Assembly: GCA_020438865.1 (NCBI GenBank)
Contig: JAGQTU010000015.1
Coordinates: 1 to 64,000 of the forward strand
Length of the DNA stretch: 64,000 bases
Reading direction: 5' to 3'
Source: Mycobacterium sp.
GTDB lineage: Bacteria; Actinomycetota; Actinomycetes; Mycobacteriales; Mycobacteriaceae
A model generated the notes under the pieces. It saw only the letters and a list, made by a program, of their open reading frames with translations. It did not search any database and was not told the DNA's origin. Made by a program: the position numbers and the translations under genes. Below, one piece after another: positions 63,841-64,000 of this stretch (its first letter is position 1; each line of letters begins with the position of its first letter).

Positions 63841-63862
63841 CATCGGCTGTACGGTGGGCGTC

Positions 63863-64000
63863 ATGGTTTCGCCCCTGCTGACCGATCCGTCCAACAAAGT
63901 GCGGGTGGTCGACGACGAAGTTCCCGGTCGGCCCCGCCCCGAAGATCTGGTCAGCATGTCGGTGCCGCTGCCCGCCGTGCTGACCGCCGAGCTGGACGGC
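63863..64000 (+). CDS. Start of an unidentified gene, cut by the window end
   Basis: Forty-six codons are visible from ATG 63863: MVSPLLTDPSNKVRVVDDEV, then PGRPRPEDLVSMSVPLPAVLTAELDG after a further short stretch. The codons are strongly G/C-ending at the third position, as in a real gene. No domain can be recognised from this much. It is divergent from the HTH gene across a 136-base spacer rich in symmetric sites. Confidence 0.55.
   Translation, partial: MVSPLLTDPSNKVRVVDDEVPGRPRPEDLVSMSVPLPAVLTAELDG

Overview
The window is high-GC actinobacterial DNA and almost certainly comes from a non-tuberculous mycobacterium. It carries mmpS/mmpL genes, Gap-type membrane proteins, an MbtH-NRPS cassette and a mutB-meaB-lipL order known from M. 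tuberculosis (Rv1493, Rv1496, Rv1497). The species cannot be fixed from the sequence alone. Most of the window is a glycopeptidolipid (GPL) biosynthesis and export locus.

Layout. (1) 1-2954: conserved left flank, the end of methylmalonyl-CoA mutase (mutB), meaB and lipL. (2) 2951-4944: a short-chain dehydrogenase and two small exported proteins. (3) 5522-11795: the mmpS4-mmpL4a-mmpL4b export operon, then a small haemophore-like secreted protein (12198-12536) with a nested inverted repeat beside it. (4) 12972-24183: core-sugar decoration, with four GT1 glycosyltransferase paralogues, two TylF-type and one zinc-knuckle O-methyltransferase, a nucleotide-sugar epimerase and an acyltransferase. 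(5) 24422-37413: an accessory sugar island with family 2 and related glycosyltransferases, four further methyltransferase-like genes (two FkbM), GDP-mannose 4,6-dehydratase plus GDP-fucose synthase, UDP-glucose 6-dehydrogenase and an OafA-type acyltransferase. Parts of this block have lower GC. (6) 37580-41111: a DrrABC-like ABC exporter and a first Gap paralogue. (7) 41536-60770: a small leaderless-looking gene, a long leader region, mbtH, mps1 and mps2. (8) 60931-62560: two tandem gap genes. (9) 62597-64000: a membrane protein, a small HTH regulator, and the start of an unidentified divergent gene across an operator-rich spacer.

How the genes work together. Mps1 reads C-A-T-E-C-A-T-E-C and Mps2 reads A-T-E-C-A-T-R. 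The binding-pocket residues I extracted fit Phe for A1 and Thr for A2. The E domains in modules 1-3 and the terminal reductase predict D-Phe-D-allo-Thr-D-Ala-L-alaninol, the GPL core. The GT1 enzymes, methyltransferases and acyltransferases would decorate the Thr and alaninol. The gmd/fcl/ugd-type genes would supply fucose and glucuronic acid for an extended oligosaccharide of the M. avium-complex kind. MmpS4/MmpL4a/b, Gap and possibly DrrABC would export the product. Lipid-tail genes (FadD/Pks/Pap) and rmlABCD are not in the window and must lie elsewhere. All functions are inferred from sequence reading without database searches.
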